Source of the DNA: Styela clava
Lineage: Eukaryota; Chordata; Ascidiacea; Stolidobranchia; Styelidae
NCBI RefSeq assembly: GCF_964204865.1
Contig: NC_135257.1
Coordinates: 8,640,151 to 8,704,150, forward strand
Length of the DNA stretch: 64,000 nucleotides
Direction: 5' to 3'
In this document: positions 25,601 to 35,869 of the stretch, one piece after another
Position numbering within the stretch: the first letter of the stretch is position 1
How the letters are laid out: every line of letters begins with the position of its first letter
Translations under genes and position numbers: made by a program
Notes under the pieces: model-generated
Databases searched by the model: none
The model's input: the letters and a program-made list of their open reading frames with translations, nothing else
What the model was told of the DNA's origin: nothing

Positions 25601-28600
25601 GTTGGGACAAAATTTCAAACCATACGTTTCATGTGCAGTCAAGTTTCAAACAGATCGAGGCGTGTAGTGAAGGCAAACGTAGGATATATCGAAAAATAAC
25701 AGTGAATTCTAATACTTAATTTTTAAAATGCTATTTTCTGCAAAAATTTTTTTTTTCTCTCTTACATTTATATTTTAGATTTTTTAATAAACATTTTCTA
25801 CACTTGGTCTGATCACCCTGTATACAAAGAGGAAAAAAATAGTGAAACTAGTTTTATCAACACAGTTTTATCATGGGCTGTAGCTATTTAATATCAAATA
25901 AAATGATACAAACCAAATTTTAAACTATTTTTTAATTGGTATGAATTTCTTAATTGACATTGATTATAGATGATGTCAGTGGTTTGAATTTAATAAGTAT
26001 CATGTCATGATAAGTCATGATCTAAATTTGGTGACTTTCAAAAAATGTAAACCACAACATAATCTCTTGAAAAAGCAAATTATTTGAAAAAACGAGTCAT
26101 ATTACATATCTACCAGTTTATTGTCAATAGTTGGTATCAATAGTGTCTGTAAATATTTAAATTCAATTATTCGGCTATTTTTACTCACCTCACTGAACAA
26201 CGTATAAAACTTGGGTCCGATTCTATCACTTATCTGAAATGCACGCATATTGCTCAAATAATAATAGTTTATACCAGGGGCGGCGCGTCAATATGGCCAA
26301 CCGGGGCAATGCCCCGGTTGTTTTTTCGGTATAATAAAAAATATTCGAAAAATACCTCAATATCGGTTGCACAGACTGTCTACACTAGCCATATTCTCCC
26401 GACATGGTTCATTTTTCGCTCGCAAAGCCTTCGCCGAACGTCGACGGGGCGACGCCGATTTTGCCCCGGTTGCTCATTGTATATCGTATTCTCTCTTTTA
26501 TCTTCCACTCGCCGCGTTTGTCTCGTTTGTTTTCTGTTTCTTTTACTAATTCATCGGGGCCGATCGGGGCTAGCCCCGAAATTATGACGACACAATGCCG
26601 ATGTTCCTTACAACAACGTGTTGACGTATTCACGCATTCCTCCTCGTTCGTTGGTTGCTTGAAGAGTTGATAGTTTCCTCGCCTTCGTTTTTGTCGCTTG
26701 TTTCGCTATTTGAATCAGTTAGAGACCTTTTGTCCATTTGCTTTCGATTTTCCACATTCCTTTTGAGCTCCTCACTTCTTTCCGGCTTCGCATTTCTTAG
26801 CCTCAGACCTCATAATGAATAAGGTTGATGCACTACTTCGCACTCCGTTTTCGCAGCTGCCGCTGGAACAAAAATTAGAGGTACAACGTCTTGGGCCTTA
26901 TCAACCAAAAAATTGTTCACTGGAACAATCCCATGACGGAGGCAAAGCGTCGGCGTACATTCTGCGCAGAAACTTGGGTTCCTCATAGATAACACTCATA
27001 GTAACTACCTTTGCGGCGTCTGCAAATTTCTGGACATCATTTTGACGACGCCTATTTCTTCCGCCGACGCAGAGCGAACATTCAGCACGCTGAAGCGTAT
27101 TAAAACGTATCTCAGAAACACAATGAAGCAAGATAGATTAAATTCCTTGGCTGTTTTATCCATTCACAGAGACGTTATTTCTGGGATGCATGACTTTGAT
27201 CAGCGCGTTATTGAGCATTTTGCTTCCAAGAAACCGCGGCGTGTTGCATATATGTTCAAGCAGTAGAAATCTAGCAGCATATTTATCTATGAGTGAGCGA
27301 CGCATGTCCTCATCTTTGCATTAACTTTCCTTTTTTCATAGTAACGTTTTAAACCTTATTTTAGGTTTTGTCTGTTTTCCCGAAGTTTCTGTTAATATGT
27401 CATTGTATTTATCTGGGTAAATATTGCCTTTCCTTTTGAAAGAGGTTTCAAAATAAACTATGTCTATATTTATTAATCCCTTGACTTGGACCGGTTTCAA
27501 AGACACTTTCTTATCGTTAAAAATGGTCGCTTTTGCCGATTGGTTGTTACCGATGGAATGGTTTTTATACTCATAAAATGATGGGAGAACTTACAGCGCT
27601 CATCCTGTCCCCGTAGATGGGGGTGACTTGGTCCCGCAGTAGCTTGCCCCGGTTGTCAAAATGACCACGCGCCGCCGCTGGTTTATACATATGGGAAATT
27701 AATACTACATGTAATCGAACTTTCACGAAATCACCGTTTATGAAGTATATATGAAATATTTGCAATGGCGTTTATACCAGATCTTACCTGGCCAGGTGTA
27801 TCGTCATTTGGAACATCGTGTATTAAACAGAAACCAGAGTTGAGGATTCGACCTAATAAACTGAAGAAGTAATTTTATAATTCATGGGCAATTTCATATC
27901 ATTGATAATTACTCACAAACTATAATTTAACGGATCGTATTTTTTATGCTAGGATGTAAAAAAAAACAGCTGCAACGGAATTATAAAACTGGTACGTTAT
28001 TTACATGGTGATATAATTCTTACTTGAATAATCCATTCTCTCCTGAAATATCATTGTAGCTGATACTCGACGTAACAGAATTGTCGAATTTGCTTTCTCG
28101 TTCCGAGGTTAATTTCTCAAAGCATTGGTTACAGCTGCAGAAAACTCGAAGCCAATCTAGTGGGATTCGACCACAGTGATTTTCGAAAATTTCGTAATCA
28201 GTTGTGAAATGTAGTTCGTTATCTACAAAAGTTATATGTAGAAGATTTACCAATAAAAAATTCCATTCGAATTTGAGTTTGAAGTATAAAAAAATAACGC
28301 AATTTTTTGTTTGACAGTTTAAGCGCCATGAGCGAATAGAACCTTGTAGCATAATAGAGCCCTAAATCTAAATTTTGAAGATGGTCTCTTTTCTAGCTCC
28401 ACAAATATTGGTAAAACATTACTTGCCTACTTTATGCTAGAATAGCACATTTGACACTTAAGCCTCGATGGGATAGCCCAAACAGAGTATGTAGAACTAA
28501 AGTGATATTCCTGCTTCACATTTCTTCGTGAGTTTTCTAATTTTAAATCGACTTTAGTTACTGTTACAACCGGCAATTATACCAACGATACTTAGGTTCC

Positions 28601-29516
28601 TATCGTCTTCATGTTTAATTCAAATGCAACTCCTTCCACTTGCAAATACTTTATCGGTAATTATTGTCATTTTTGGCAAACGTAACTTTGAAAACCTGCA
28701 TCTAATCTACCAAACTCTTTATAAGTAGGGTTACCATATTTTTGTGACTTCAAATCGGGACGCCTCAAAAGACAACGACCCCTTAGCTGTGATTTTGTAA
28801 CTTCACATTTTCCGATTTTACTACATAGGCCTACATTCCTGCATTTAAAGCTGTCCCGGCTGTCTTTATTGACCATATTGTTATCGAAATTTCATGCGCA
28901 TATTCTCTGTCCAAATATCGGGTTCAGTTCGAAAAATAGGAAGGAATTGACGTTAACGATACCGGTGCAAATAATTCGACTTTAGACCAAATAGTATTGG
29001 TTTTACATGCGATACGTCTGCCATCAATGGGAATCAGCGGGAAACGAACGCATTCACCTTCAGTAAGTAGGCTAGAGATGCGCTACACAGAAACAACAGT
29101 AACGATGTTTGTATATTATGCTGGAAAAGCGGGACCTTTGGCTGACTTATCGGGACGGCGGGACAAAACGCTGAAAAGCGAGACTGTCCCGCCTAAACCG
29201 GGACGTATGGTAAGCCTATTTATAAGTAAACTGACCTGCTACATTCGCAGACTTGAAGTAAAAATCATCAGGAAATTTCATAGTATCCAGTGGGTACATG
29301 CCAGAAAATGAACGAAAACATTTTTCGCATCGACAGTGAAACCTGATCCATTTTACATGATACCTGCAAGTTCGTATAAGATATTTAAATCCGCATAAAG
29401 GTAGTATATAATCTGTAGGATATAATAGGAAATTACTTGCTTGTATGGCCGTCCTTCCATGTGATCGTAATATGCTCTTTGTCCTTCAGATCAAGATTTT
29501 CAACTTCACTCGACAT
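22662..29516 (-). CDS. BBOX1/TMLHE-family dioxygenase homologue, apparent loss of Fe-binding His
   Basis: Ten minus-strand exons join in frame: 29516-29437, 29363-29236, 28222-28024, 27860-27788, 26233-26189, 24569-24472, 24259-24061, 23672-23550, 23192-23100 and 22766-22662 (TAA). They total 1,143 nt and 380 residues; human BBOX1 has 387. The N-terminal domain has ITWKDGHTSKYHVKWIRFHC with C37, C39 and C42, plus H85, matching the family zinc site. The C-terminal domain has FQDYPFYEVVPGVQ, GTMLIFNNKRMAH and the expected order of blocks. Active members use Fe(II) and 2-oxoglutarate to hydroxylate carnitine precursors. Here the HxD motif reads F189-Q190-D191, so the first Fe ligand is Phe. The loop before it is about nine residues shorter than in BBOX1, and the 2-oxoglutarate arginine near the C-terminus appears absent. 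H335 matches the distal Fe histidine. Family assignment is firm; loss of activity is inferred. Confidence 0.85.
22964..23068. repeat. about 100-bp palindromic MITE (copy 2)
   Basis: The left half includes GAAGTATTCGTACCAAGATG and the right half GTTCAGGTTGTGCGCCATCT followed by GATGCGCATACTCC. It lies in the last intron of the dioxygenase-family gene, between exons 23100-23192 and 22662-22766. Confidence 0.7.
24792..25820. mobile_element. 1.03-kb foldback element with nested hAT-like core
   Basis: Starts CAGGGTGATCAGACCAAGTG and ends CACTTGGTCTGATCACCCTG, with TATA on each side. The arms, about 250 bp each (24792-25043 and 25577-25820), are imperfect inverted copies that stay alignable along their whole length. 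The core at 25044-25576 begins CAGTTGTTCTCAATCTGAG and ends CTCAGGTTGAAGACAACTG. It shares internal blocks (GGCGAGGGC, AACGCTGTTCAGCGAAT, GCGTACCAC) with the hAT MITE at 42917-43796. It lies in the intron between exons 5 and 6 of the dioxygenase-family gene. Confidence 0.8.
26275..27680. mobile_element. hAT element, 1.4 kb, internally degraded, with perfect 8-bp TSD
   Basis: The left terminus is CAGGGGCGGCGCGTCA and the right TGACCACGCGCCGCCGCTG. The target duplication is GTTTATAC at 26267-26274 and 27681-27688. Between the ends only a short transposase remnant is recognisable at 27042-27266. The length is far below that of an autonomous hAT, so it is a deletion derivative that could only move with help in trans. 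It lies in an intron of the minus-strand dioxygenase-family gene. Confidence 0.9.
27042..27266 (+). pseudogene. hAT transposase C-terminal (dimerisation) remnant
   Basis: A 74-residue frame with SSADAERTFSTLKRIKTYLR and KQDRLNSLAVLSIHRD, the conserved C-terminal hATC dimerisation block of hAT transposases (a conserved S..ERxFS..K.IKT.LR..M.Q.RL..L..L). The BED finger, the catalytic DDE region and the rest of the protein are missing, so it is a broken fragment inside the 26275-27680 element. The ATG-like start is only where the open frame begins. Confidence 0.8.
28726..29218. mobile_element. hAT MITE, 493 bp, with perfect 8-bp TSD
   Basis: Begins TAGGGTTACCATA and ends TATGGTAAGCCTA, flanked by TTTATAAG at 28718-28725 and 29219-29226. 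Subterminal GGGACG and CGGGAC motifs face each other. No coding content. It sits in intron 2 of the minus-strand dioxygenase-family gene; the duplication ends only 9 bp from the exon edge at 29236. Confidence 0.88.
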
Positions 29517-30496
29517 TATGCAAATTTGATAAACTTTAGAAATTTTTTAGATCTTAAATAAGGTCTTTGTAATTTTTGATATATGATTATAAGAAGATTC
29601 TAATGCAGAGTATACAATTCAAAGTATATTGTAGTCAGGTTTTGAAGCATCGAGTGTTAGGTAAACAGATTTGCACGTAGCCAACGGACCCGTTCTTCAC
29701 AGACGCTGCTGAAAGCTGCCGTTTATCTCTTTAAACAAGTATGCAAACAATTCGTACCAATCGTATTTTATACACAAAAATTTCATCGCACAGACTGCTA
29801 CTCAGACCACGCGGTGTAGTGTTTGCCCGGGCCTTGCATCATACTCGACGGTAATACTGTGAGAGCGTTCGTTCCTCTTTATCAAAACCACCTATTGGAT
29901 TCGAACTAAATATATCCATCGTGAAAATACTGAATAGAAGTTATTTCGGTGATACAGTTCTGTTTAAACGGTTGCAATCTTACGTTTGTCTCAATTTATT
30001 TTCAAAATATGAGTTGAAAATTTTTCATCGATCTATTTCTTTTATGTAATTAATACCAATGATGTTGGAAATCGATGAAAAATTCCAAGAAATTTGTTTG
30101 CAATTTTAATATTTAGCGATTCCGAACTTGATGTCTACAATCTAGAGAAATTTGATTCCACTGGGAGTTGTTAATCATTTGTCTTTGAATTACATATTGA
30201 TGCCATCATTGTTGAATATTAGTTAAACATACACGATGTTTTACATAAGTTAATGAACCAAAACTCTGTTTTTTCAATTTCAAGTTGTAAAATTTTATTT
30301 TTGCTGAAAATAATATCCAAAAGTGAATCCGCATTGCAAGTCTGTGTAGTCCAAGTAAAATTGATTTTTGTACAATCTTTGCATATACGAGTTCGAAACA
30401 TCCAACAAACATAACATGATTTTATGGCATTTACTGCTGTTGAAAACTTATATCGTGCCAGTCGCTATTCATTGTTGCGTAATGCACCAACATAAC

Positions 30497-30930
30497 GCTT
30501 TCAGCTGACATCTCAGCTTATCACGTAATATTTTCCCCAGAGATATAATCCCTCTACTTGTGAGTAAGTGAGAGTGCCGTTTGAGAAAAAAAAAATTTCA
30601 GAAAAAAAAAATTAAAAATGAAATGCTTTTTAAATATTTATTGCAATTTGTATATCAAATGTGCTTTTAGTATGGTGAGAAAATAAACTACTGATTACTG
30701 ATAAAGATATCTTTTTCTGCTTTCCAGTCGTATCAGTACTTTATGCAGCACGTGTCTAAACACAATTTAAATTTTTTGACAACTTTCTCGTATTTCTATC
30801 CTGTGCGTTTGTCTTATGTGCTGTTATTTTTGTTTTCTACCATGGCGGAGTCAAAATAAATTACCTATATTATCTCTCAGTGAACAACAATGTTACTGGA
30901 CAACACACTGCTCTAAAATTCAAGTGCAGT
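30497..30930 (+). repeat. direct duplication, copy 1 (partner at 31546-31860)
   Basis: Shares with 31546-31860 the ordered motifs CTGACATCTCAGCTT, GAGTAAGTGAG, GCCGTTTGAG, TTTTTCTGCTTTCCAGTCGTAT and TTATCTCTCAGTGA. The second copy lacks some segments. Non-coding; the family is unknown. Confidence 0.7.
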
Positions 30931-31545
30931 TTCAAGTATTTCGTGGCGTCTGGAGCTGCCACAAACCAATGGCGAGCTGCCGTTATGTGGCAGCAAATTG
31001 GAAACCAATGACGGGTAAAATTTTGGTGCCGTAACCACGGCAGGTCGGGCGTAAAGACAGGGCTGCCCCTGATGGTGACAAAGACATAATAATAGATATA
31101 ATAGATAATGATTTATTTTCCGAATATATCCAAAAATATGAAATTACAATAAATGGAAAAGAACAATTATAGAATATAATCGGGAGGGGGCGGGCAAGAC
31201 TGCAAGGTCAACTATGTCGACCGACCGACCGACAAATATTGGGTAAGTTGGAACATTTTTTATGGATACAGTTTTGGTGGATTTGGGGTTAGGTTTCAGG
31301 TTTAAGTAGATATAGTTCCGCATGATACACTAAAATCTGTTACATAAGTTTGTGAATATACCAGTAATAGCGCCATAAACCATGGCAAGAGACGCCGCGG
31401 TTCGTTCGTGGCAGGAGCTGCCATGAAGTGGTAAGAACTGCGACTCCTAAAATTACGGTCATGGTAACGAGTACCGGTATCCGAAAACCTAGCCTTTTAT
31501 TCGGGCGAAAGCTGCATGTGTGCCTATTGTACAGTAGCATGATGT

Positions 31546-31860
31546 TTTCAACTGACATCTCAGCTTGTCACCTCTTATTTTCCCCCGAAATGAATCTCCT
31601 CTACCTCTGAGTAAGTGAGCATGCCGTTTGAGCAAATTTTTCTTTAGAAAAAAAAAATTAAAGATAACTTTTTCTGCTTTCCAGTCGTATTCGTTTTTGG
31701 GGCCAGCACGTGTTTAAACATCATTTAAAGTTATGAAAACTTCTCTGTATTTGTATCCTGTGCGGAGTTCAAAATAAATTACTGTACCTATAAGTATATA
31801 TTTACGCCTATATTATCTCTCAGTGACAATAATGTTACCAGACAACACTCTGCTTTAAAA
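31546..31860 (+). repeat. direct duplication, copy 2 (partner at 30497-30930)
   Basis: Shorter copy of the 30497-30930 block, about 1.05 kb downstream in the same orientation. A further short motif, GCTGCATGTGTGC followed by TGTACAGT, occurs both near 31510 and near 31930, suggesting more than one round of local duplication. Confidence 0.65.
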
Positions 31861-32559
31861 TTCCGGTCCTGGCGTCGAGTACCCGAAATCCGAAAAGTCG
31901 ACGCCACTGCTAGACTTTTTCCCGGGTATAAGCTGCATGTGTGCTGTTTGTACAGTTTGGGCATGGTCGTTCACTTTTATGTGCGTTAATGGGTGTAATT
32001 GAGGCAATGAAACACAGGGCTATTACCGTATGTGTGTAAGTAACTCTACAATCCATTTATATTATTTGAATAAATAAAAGGTCCATTTAGTTAAAGTGCC
32101 TAAATCTGTGAAAACATTACAAATAAACTGATAAATGACATAAAATGGTTTACACATCTAGGCTACAGGGCTACTTATTGCTGTATTGCCTTACTCAATT
32201 AGCGACGATGATAAATTTGTTGTCATTAAATTAACTTCATTAACCTGGTTTACAAAATTTATACCGGTAGGCCTACTCAATTTGGTAACTGTTATAAAAT
32301 TATTAATATGAAGTGGCAAATAATTTGTATTTCAGTATTTGGTTACTATCTAATTTTTCTCAAGTTTATCACATTCTTCTTACTTTATAATATCTTGGTG
32401 GCTGTGTGAGAACTAATTTGATAATTTTAGGTGGGTGAACATGTACCGGTACCACTTTTTTTTGTCAGTTGTCAGTTCGTTCTTTTTTTTGTCAGTCAGT
32501 TCTAGTTGACGTGGCTCAAACATATATTGTTTTGCTATACACCGGTTGTGCTTTATTTA

Positions 32560-32935
32560 TCTTTGATATGAATATACCTGGTGGCAATCGTGGCACAAAC
32601 ATTTTTGCATAAGTTATCCCTAACCCCCACCTGGCTACATCATCCAAAACTTATGTCACTACGACGTCACAAGTACGCATAGAGCTTGCCAAAGAAAAGT
32701 TACAATCGCCTGAAATGGCATCTCCGCCGATGATAAGAACTTGCTAACGCCAGCGAACTCTCTTATATCGGGATCACCCGGATCAGTAGGACGAGAAAAA
32801 TAGCTTGCTTGATTTGTTCGTCTGCATAATTTTAATTTTTGGATGACGTAATCAGGTTGAGGTTAGAAATAACATATGCGGAAATGGTTATCTCACGCCA
32901 ACTAGAACTCCTTGACGGCGTTTAGTGAACTAGCC
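32560..32935. mobile_element. short diverged relative of the 50.6-58.7 kb inverted-arm element
   Basis: The left part follows the unit of the large element: ACAAACATTTTTGCATA, ACATCATCCAAAACTTATG, CTACGACGTCAC, then AGAGCTTGCC. The right part, near 32835-32930, carries the unit in reverse complement: ATTTTTGGATGACGTAAT, CAGGTTGAGGTTAG, then ACGCCAACTAGAA. It is therefore a compact inverted pair of single units. I could not define its ends or a target duplication. Confidence 0.6.
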
Positions 32936-33049
32936 CCAAGTATTCCATCTTATATATTCTGTACATTTTAAACCTTACCTGACCTTTTTGTTTGCTCCCC
33001 TGATTTCTGAATCAGTTTTTATTTATTTGTTTTTATCAGGTATTTTATC

Positions 33050-33512
33050 TACAGGGGCGGTGACTCCTCTACGACCCATGGGCCGGGGCCACGGCTCATC
33101 TAATTGGGCCACATGGGCCGTGGCCCATCAAGCTATGGGCCGCGACCCATCAGGAAAAATTTAATTTTCTCACCAAAATTTTTAATTTCTACAAAATTGT
33201 CAATATCAAACCAAAATAAAAATCGCGGAATGCCACCGAATTTTTTTCTTACGATAAGCCTTTATATAAAAATAAAGCAAAATACCAAGCTACAGAAAAG
33301 AATACTGCTGTAGTATGTGTACCAGGTTAGGGTTAGGACATAGATTTGTTCAGTTTTTTCACATTATAGTTCTATTATGAGTTCGGGGACTGTCTGTGTT
33401 AGCCAAATGACAGAATGAATAGTCCCTCTGCACAACTTGATGGGCCGCGGCCCATAACCTGATGGGCCGAGGCCCAATTCCATGGGCCGTAGAGGAGTCA
33501 CCACTTCCACTC
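33050..33512. mobile_element. MITE, 463 bp, with GGCC-palindrome ends and TSD
   Basis: Inverted ends contain GGTGACTCCTCTACG on the left and CGTAGAGGAGTCACC on the right, followed inward by repeated ATGGGCCGNGGCCCAT palindromes. TATTTTATC flanks both sides (33041-33049 and 33513-33521). The interior is A/T-rich and non-coding. It lies about 290 bp upstream of the PPM1G start codon, probably in a 5' intron or the promoter region. Confidence 0.78.
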
Positions 33513-33748
33513 TATTTTATCGCCTGTTATGATGATTAAGGAGTCGAAATAAACTTATACTCAACCTACTTAATCACTTAATCATCCGAATTTTGTAATT
33601 ATTGAAAAAATAAAGAAGGGGTGTTTAATCCAATACTTGCCACTTAATCTCGAATCTTGCACCAAATCCGAATCTCTACAAAATTAGCTAAAAAACCACA
33701 ACGTTGGTCATCAATTTTGTCCTAACATTTTTTACATTTTTATTTCAG

Positions 33749-33805
33749 CTTGAACAATAACAACCTACTTGTTTAGACGGTTGATTAACACATATAAACC
33801 CGAAT
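33749..33805 (+). promoter_or_regulatory. PPM1G 5' UTR after a 3' splice site
   Basis: A good acceptor (pyrimidine-rich TTTTTATTTCAG) ends at 33748, 57 nt before the ATG. It implies either an upstream non-coding exon I cannot locate or a trans-splicing acceptor, which occurs in some invertebrates. This is inferred from the splice signal. Confidence 0.45.
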
Positions 33806-35869
33806 ATGGGTGCCTATCTCAGTGCACCATCTGTTGAAAAAAAGTCTGATGACTTTGATGATTCAGAAAAATTTTCATACGGTGTTTCTCGAATGCAAGG
33901 ATGGAGAATATCAATGGAGGATGCTCATAACTGTGTTCCATCCTTTGAAAATAATTCATCTCTATTTGGGGTTTATGATGGACATGGTGGCAGTGAGGTG
34001 GCTATGTACTGCGCTCTACATTTTTCTGACGTTCTCAAGGATCTTCATGCATATAAAGAAGGCAGATATGAAGATGCTCTGAAAGAGACTTTCATGTCAC
34101 TTGATAAAATATTACTTGAATCTGAAACTATAAGAGAATTAAAAGTATTAGCAGATCGAGATCCGGATTCTGGTCCTCCAAGTAAAGCAGATATTGAAGC
34201 TGCAGAAGCTCAAGAGGAAGAAGAAGAATGTGAGGAAGATGAAATGAAACTTTTGCATGAGGAAGCTACAATGAGCATAGAAGAACTTTTGGAAAGATAT
34301 GGGAAAGCCGCTAATGAAACAAAATTAACAATAGATGCTCAAAGAGCCAAATTGAAAGAAGAAAATTTGAGCGGTACGAGTGGCAATACAACATCTGAAA
34401 CAGCTTCTTCAACATCCTCAATGATTAGCAGCAGTGAGTGTGGTGTGAGTAGCTCAGCATCAACTGGTGAGGTAAAAAAAGAAAAGACTCAGAATGATGC
34501 TCAGGATGATTCTGTTTCTTCTTCATCTGATATTAAAATGGATTCTGTTTCACAAGCTTCAACTTGTTCTGTATCTTCAAGTAGTAGTGGAGGGGGCGAA
34601 GGGAGTAGTACATCTTCATCTGATCAGCCCAGCAAAAAGTCTTCGGAAGATGCTTGCTCATCCAGTTGTGGTGAGCCAAATGAAATGCTTTCAACTGATG
34701 ACAAAAGTGATGATAAAATTACTAAGGAGACTTTAAAACAAGGGGCAAGTAGTGAAAAATTTCAGCCAAAACTCAAGTCTGTTAAGTTGAAATGGATGAC
34801 CAACCAAGAGGAAGAAGGAACTCCAGATGAATCTGATTCAGAATCTGATGAAGATGGATTTGATAGTGATGAGGCTGTGGAAGGAAGCAGTGATGAGAGT
34901 GAGGAGGAAGAGGATGATGATGAGGAGGAAGATGAAAGTGAGGAAGAAGAAGACATTGATATTTCAGAAATACCGTCTATTGCTCCTGTTTCTACGACCA
35001 TTGAGGAACCAGGCAAAGATAGTGGCACAACGGCTGTGGTCGCTTTTTTAAAAGGTCATGAACTGCTTGTGGCTAATGCTGGAGATTCTCGTTGTGTTCT
35101 AAGTCGAAATGGAGTCGCAGTTGATATGTCTGAAGATCATAAACCTGAAGATGACTCTGAAATAAAGCGCATCAAAGCTGCAGGTGGACACGTCAACATG
35201 CAAGGTCGAGTTAATGGTGGATTAAATTTATCTCGTGCTATTGGCGATCATTGTTATAAAACAAATAAGGCAATTGAGCTTGAAAATCAAATGATAAGTG
35301 CTATGCCTGATATCAAAAAGGTGAACTTACAACCTGGTGACGATTTTATGATTCTTGCATGTGATGGAATTTGGAATGTTTTTTCAAGTCAAGAAGTTGT
35401 AGATTTTATTCGTGTCAGAATACCTCCAGCAAACGATAGCCAAGAGAATTTTAAACTTTCATCCATATGTGAAGAATTGTTGGACACTTGTTTGGCTCCA
35501 GACACCACCGGGGATGGGACGGGATGTGATAATATGACATGTATTGTAGTTCGATTCAACACTTCATGGCTTCAGAAATCTAATTCTGCAAGTTCCGGGG
35601 ACGCAAAAGATATGAATGTAGACAATGTGAAAATAATTGATTCAAATTCAATTGGTGAAGCTAAAATTATAGTCAATAATGAAACTGATAATTTAGATGC
35701 TCAAAAGAGCAATTTAAATTTGAAAATAAACGGGGAAAATGAAAATGGTAAAATCATAGAAGATAATTCTGCAACAGGATGTAAACGACCCAGGACGGAA
35801 AATAACCTTGATAGTACAGATATGTTAGATCTAACTGAACAAACCACAAAGAAACAAAAAGTTGCCTAG
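33806..35869 (+). CDS. PPM1G: PPM1G/PP2C-gamma Mg/Mn-dependent Ser/Thr phosphatase, intronless
   Basis: One uninterrupted frame of 687 residues, against about 546 in human PPM1G. The start MGAYLS matches the family and offers Gly2 for myristoylation. PP2C motifs are split as expected. The N-terminal part has MQGWRISMEDAHNC and VYDGHGG with the metal-binding Asp near residue 58. An inserted low-complexity region (about residues 130-400) begins near LLHEEATMSIEELLERYG, becomes Ser-rich and ends in a long Asp/Glu run. The second catalytic part has SGTTAVVAFLKG, ANAGDSRCVLSRNG, DHKPEDDSEIKRI, GGLNLSRAIGDH, ACDGIWN and GDGTGCDNMTCIV. The C-terminal tail ends in basic KKQKVA with KRPR upstream, a likely nuclear signal. 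Known roles of the family include mRNA splicing and histone/chromatin dephosphorylation. Neighbouring genes are mostly intron-rich. AATAAA at 35888-35893 is a possible poly(A) signal. Confidence 0.97.
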   Translation: MGAYLSAPSVEKKSDDFDDSEKFSYGVSRMQGWRISMEDAHNCVPSFENNSSLFGVYDGHGGSEVAMYCALHFSDVLKDLHAYKEGRYEDALKETFMSLDKILLESETIRELKVLADRDPDSGPPSKADIEAAEAQEEEEECEEDEMKLLHEEATMSIEELLERYGKAANETKLTIDAQRAKLKEENLSGTSGNTTSETASSTSSMISSSECGVSSSASTGEVKKEKTQNDAQDDSVSSSSDIKMDSVSQASTCSVSSSSSGGGEGSSTSSSDQPSKKSSEDACSSSCGEPNEMLSTDDKSDDKITKETLKQGASSEKFQPKLKSVKLKWMTNQEEEGTPDESDSESDEDGFDSDEAVEGSSDESEEEEDDDEEEDESEEEEDIDISEIPSIAPVSTTIEEPGKDSGTTAVVAFLKGHELLVANAGDSRCVLSRNGVAVDMSEDHKPEDDSEIKRIKAAGGHVNMQGRVNGGLNLSRAIGDHCYKTNKAIELENQMISAMPDIKKVNLQPGDDFMILACDGIWNVFSSQEVVDFIRVRIPPANDSQENFKLSSICEELLDTCLAPDTTGDGTGCDNMTCIVVRFNTSWLQKSNSASSGDAKDMNVDNVKIIDSNSIGEAKIIVNNETDNLDAQKSNLNLKINGENENGKIIEDNSATGCKRPRTENNLDSTDMLDLTEQTTKKQKVA

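Larger units (their letters stand above)
29517..33049. other. repeat-rich intergenic region
   Basis: No gene is supported between the minus-strand dioxygenase-family gene and PPM1G. These two are divergent, so both promoters should lie in this stretch or just beyond it. It contains a duplicated block (30497-30930 and 31546-31860) and a diverged relative of the giant inverted-arm element at 32560-32935. The open frames in it are short and resemble nothing I know. Confidence 0.55.

Noticed and set aside
34762..35028. Serine-rich frame on the minus strand
   Set aside because: Shadow of the Asp/Glu repeat tract of PPM1G; antisense of GAT/GAG codons reads as Ser.
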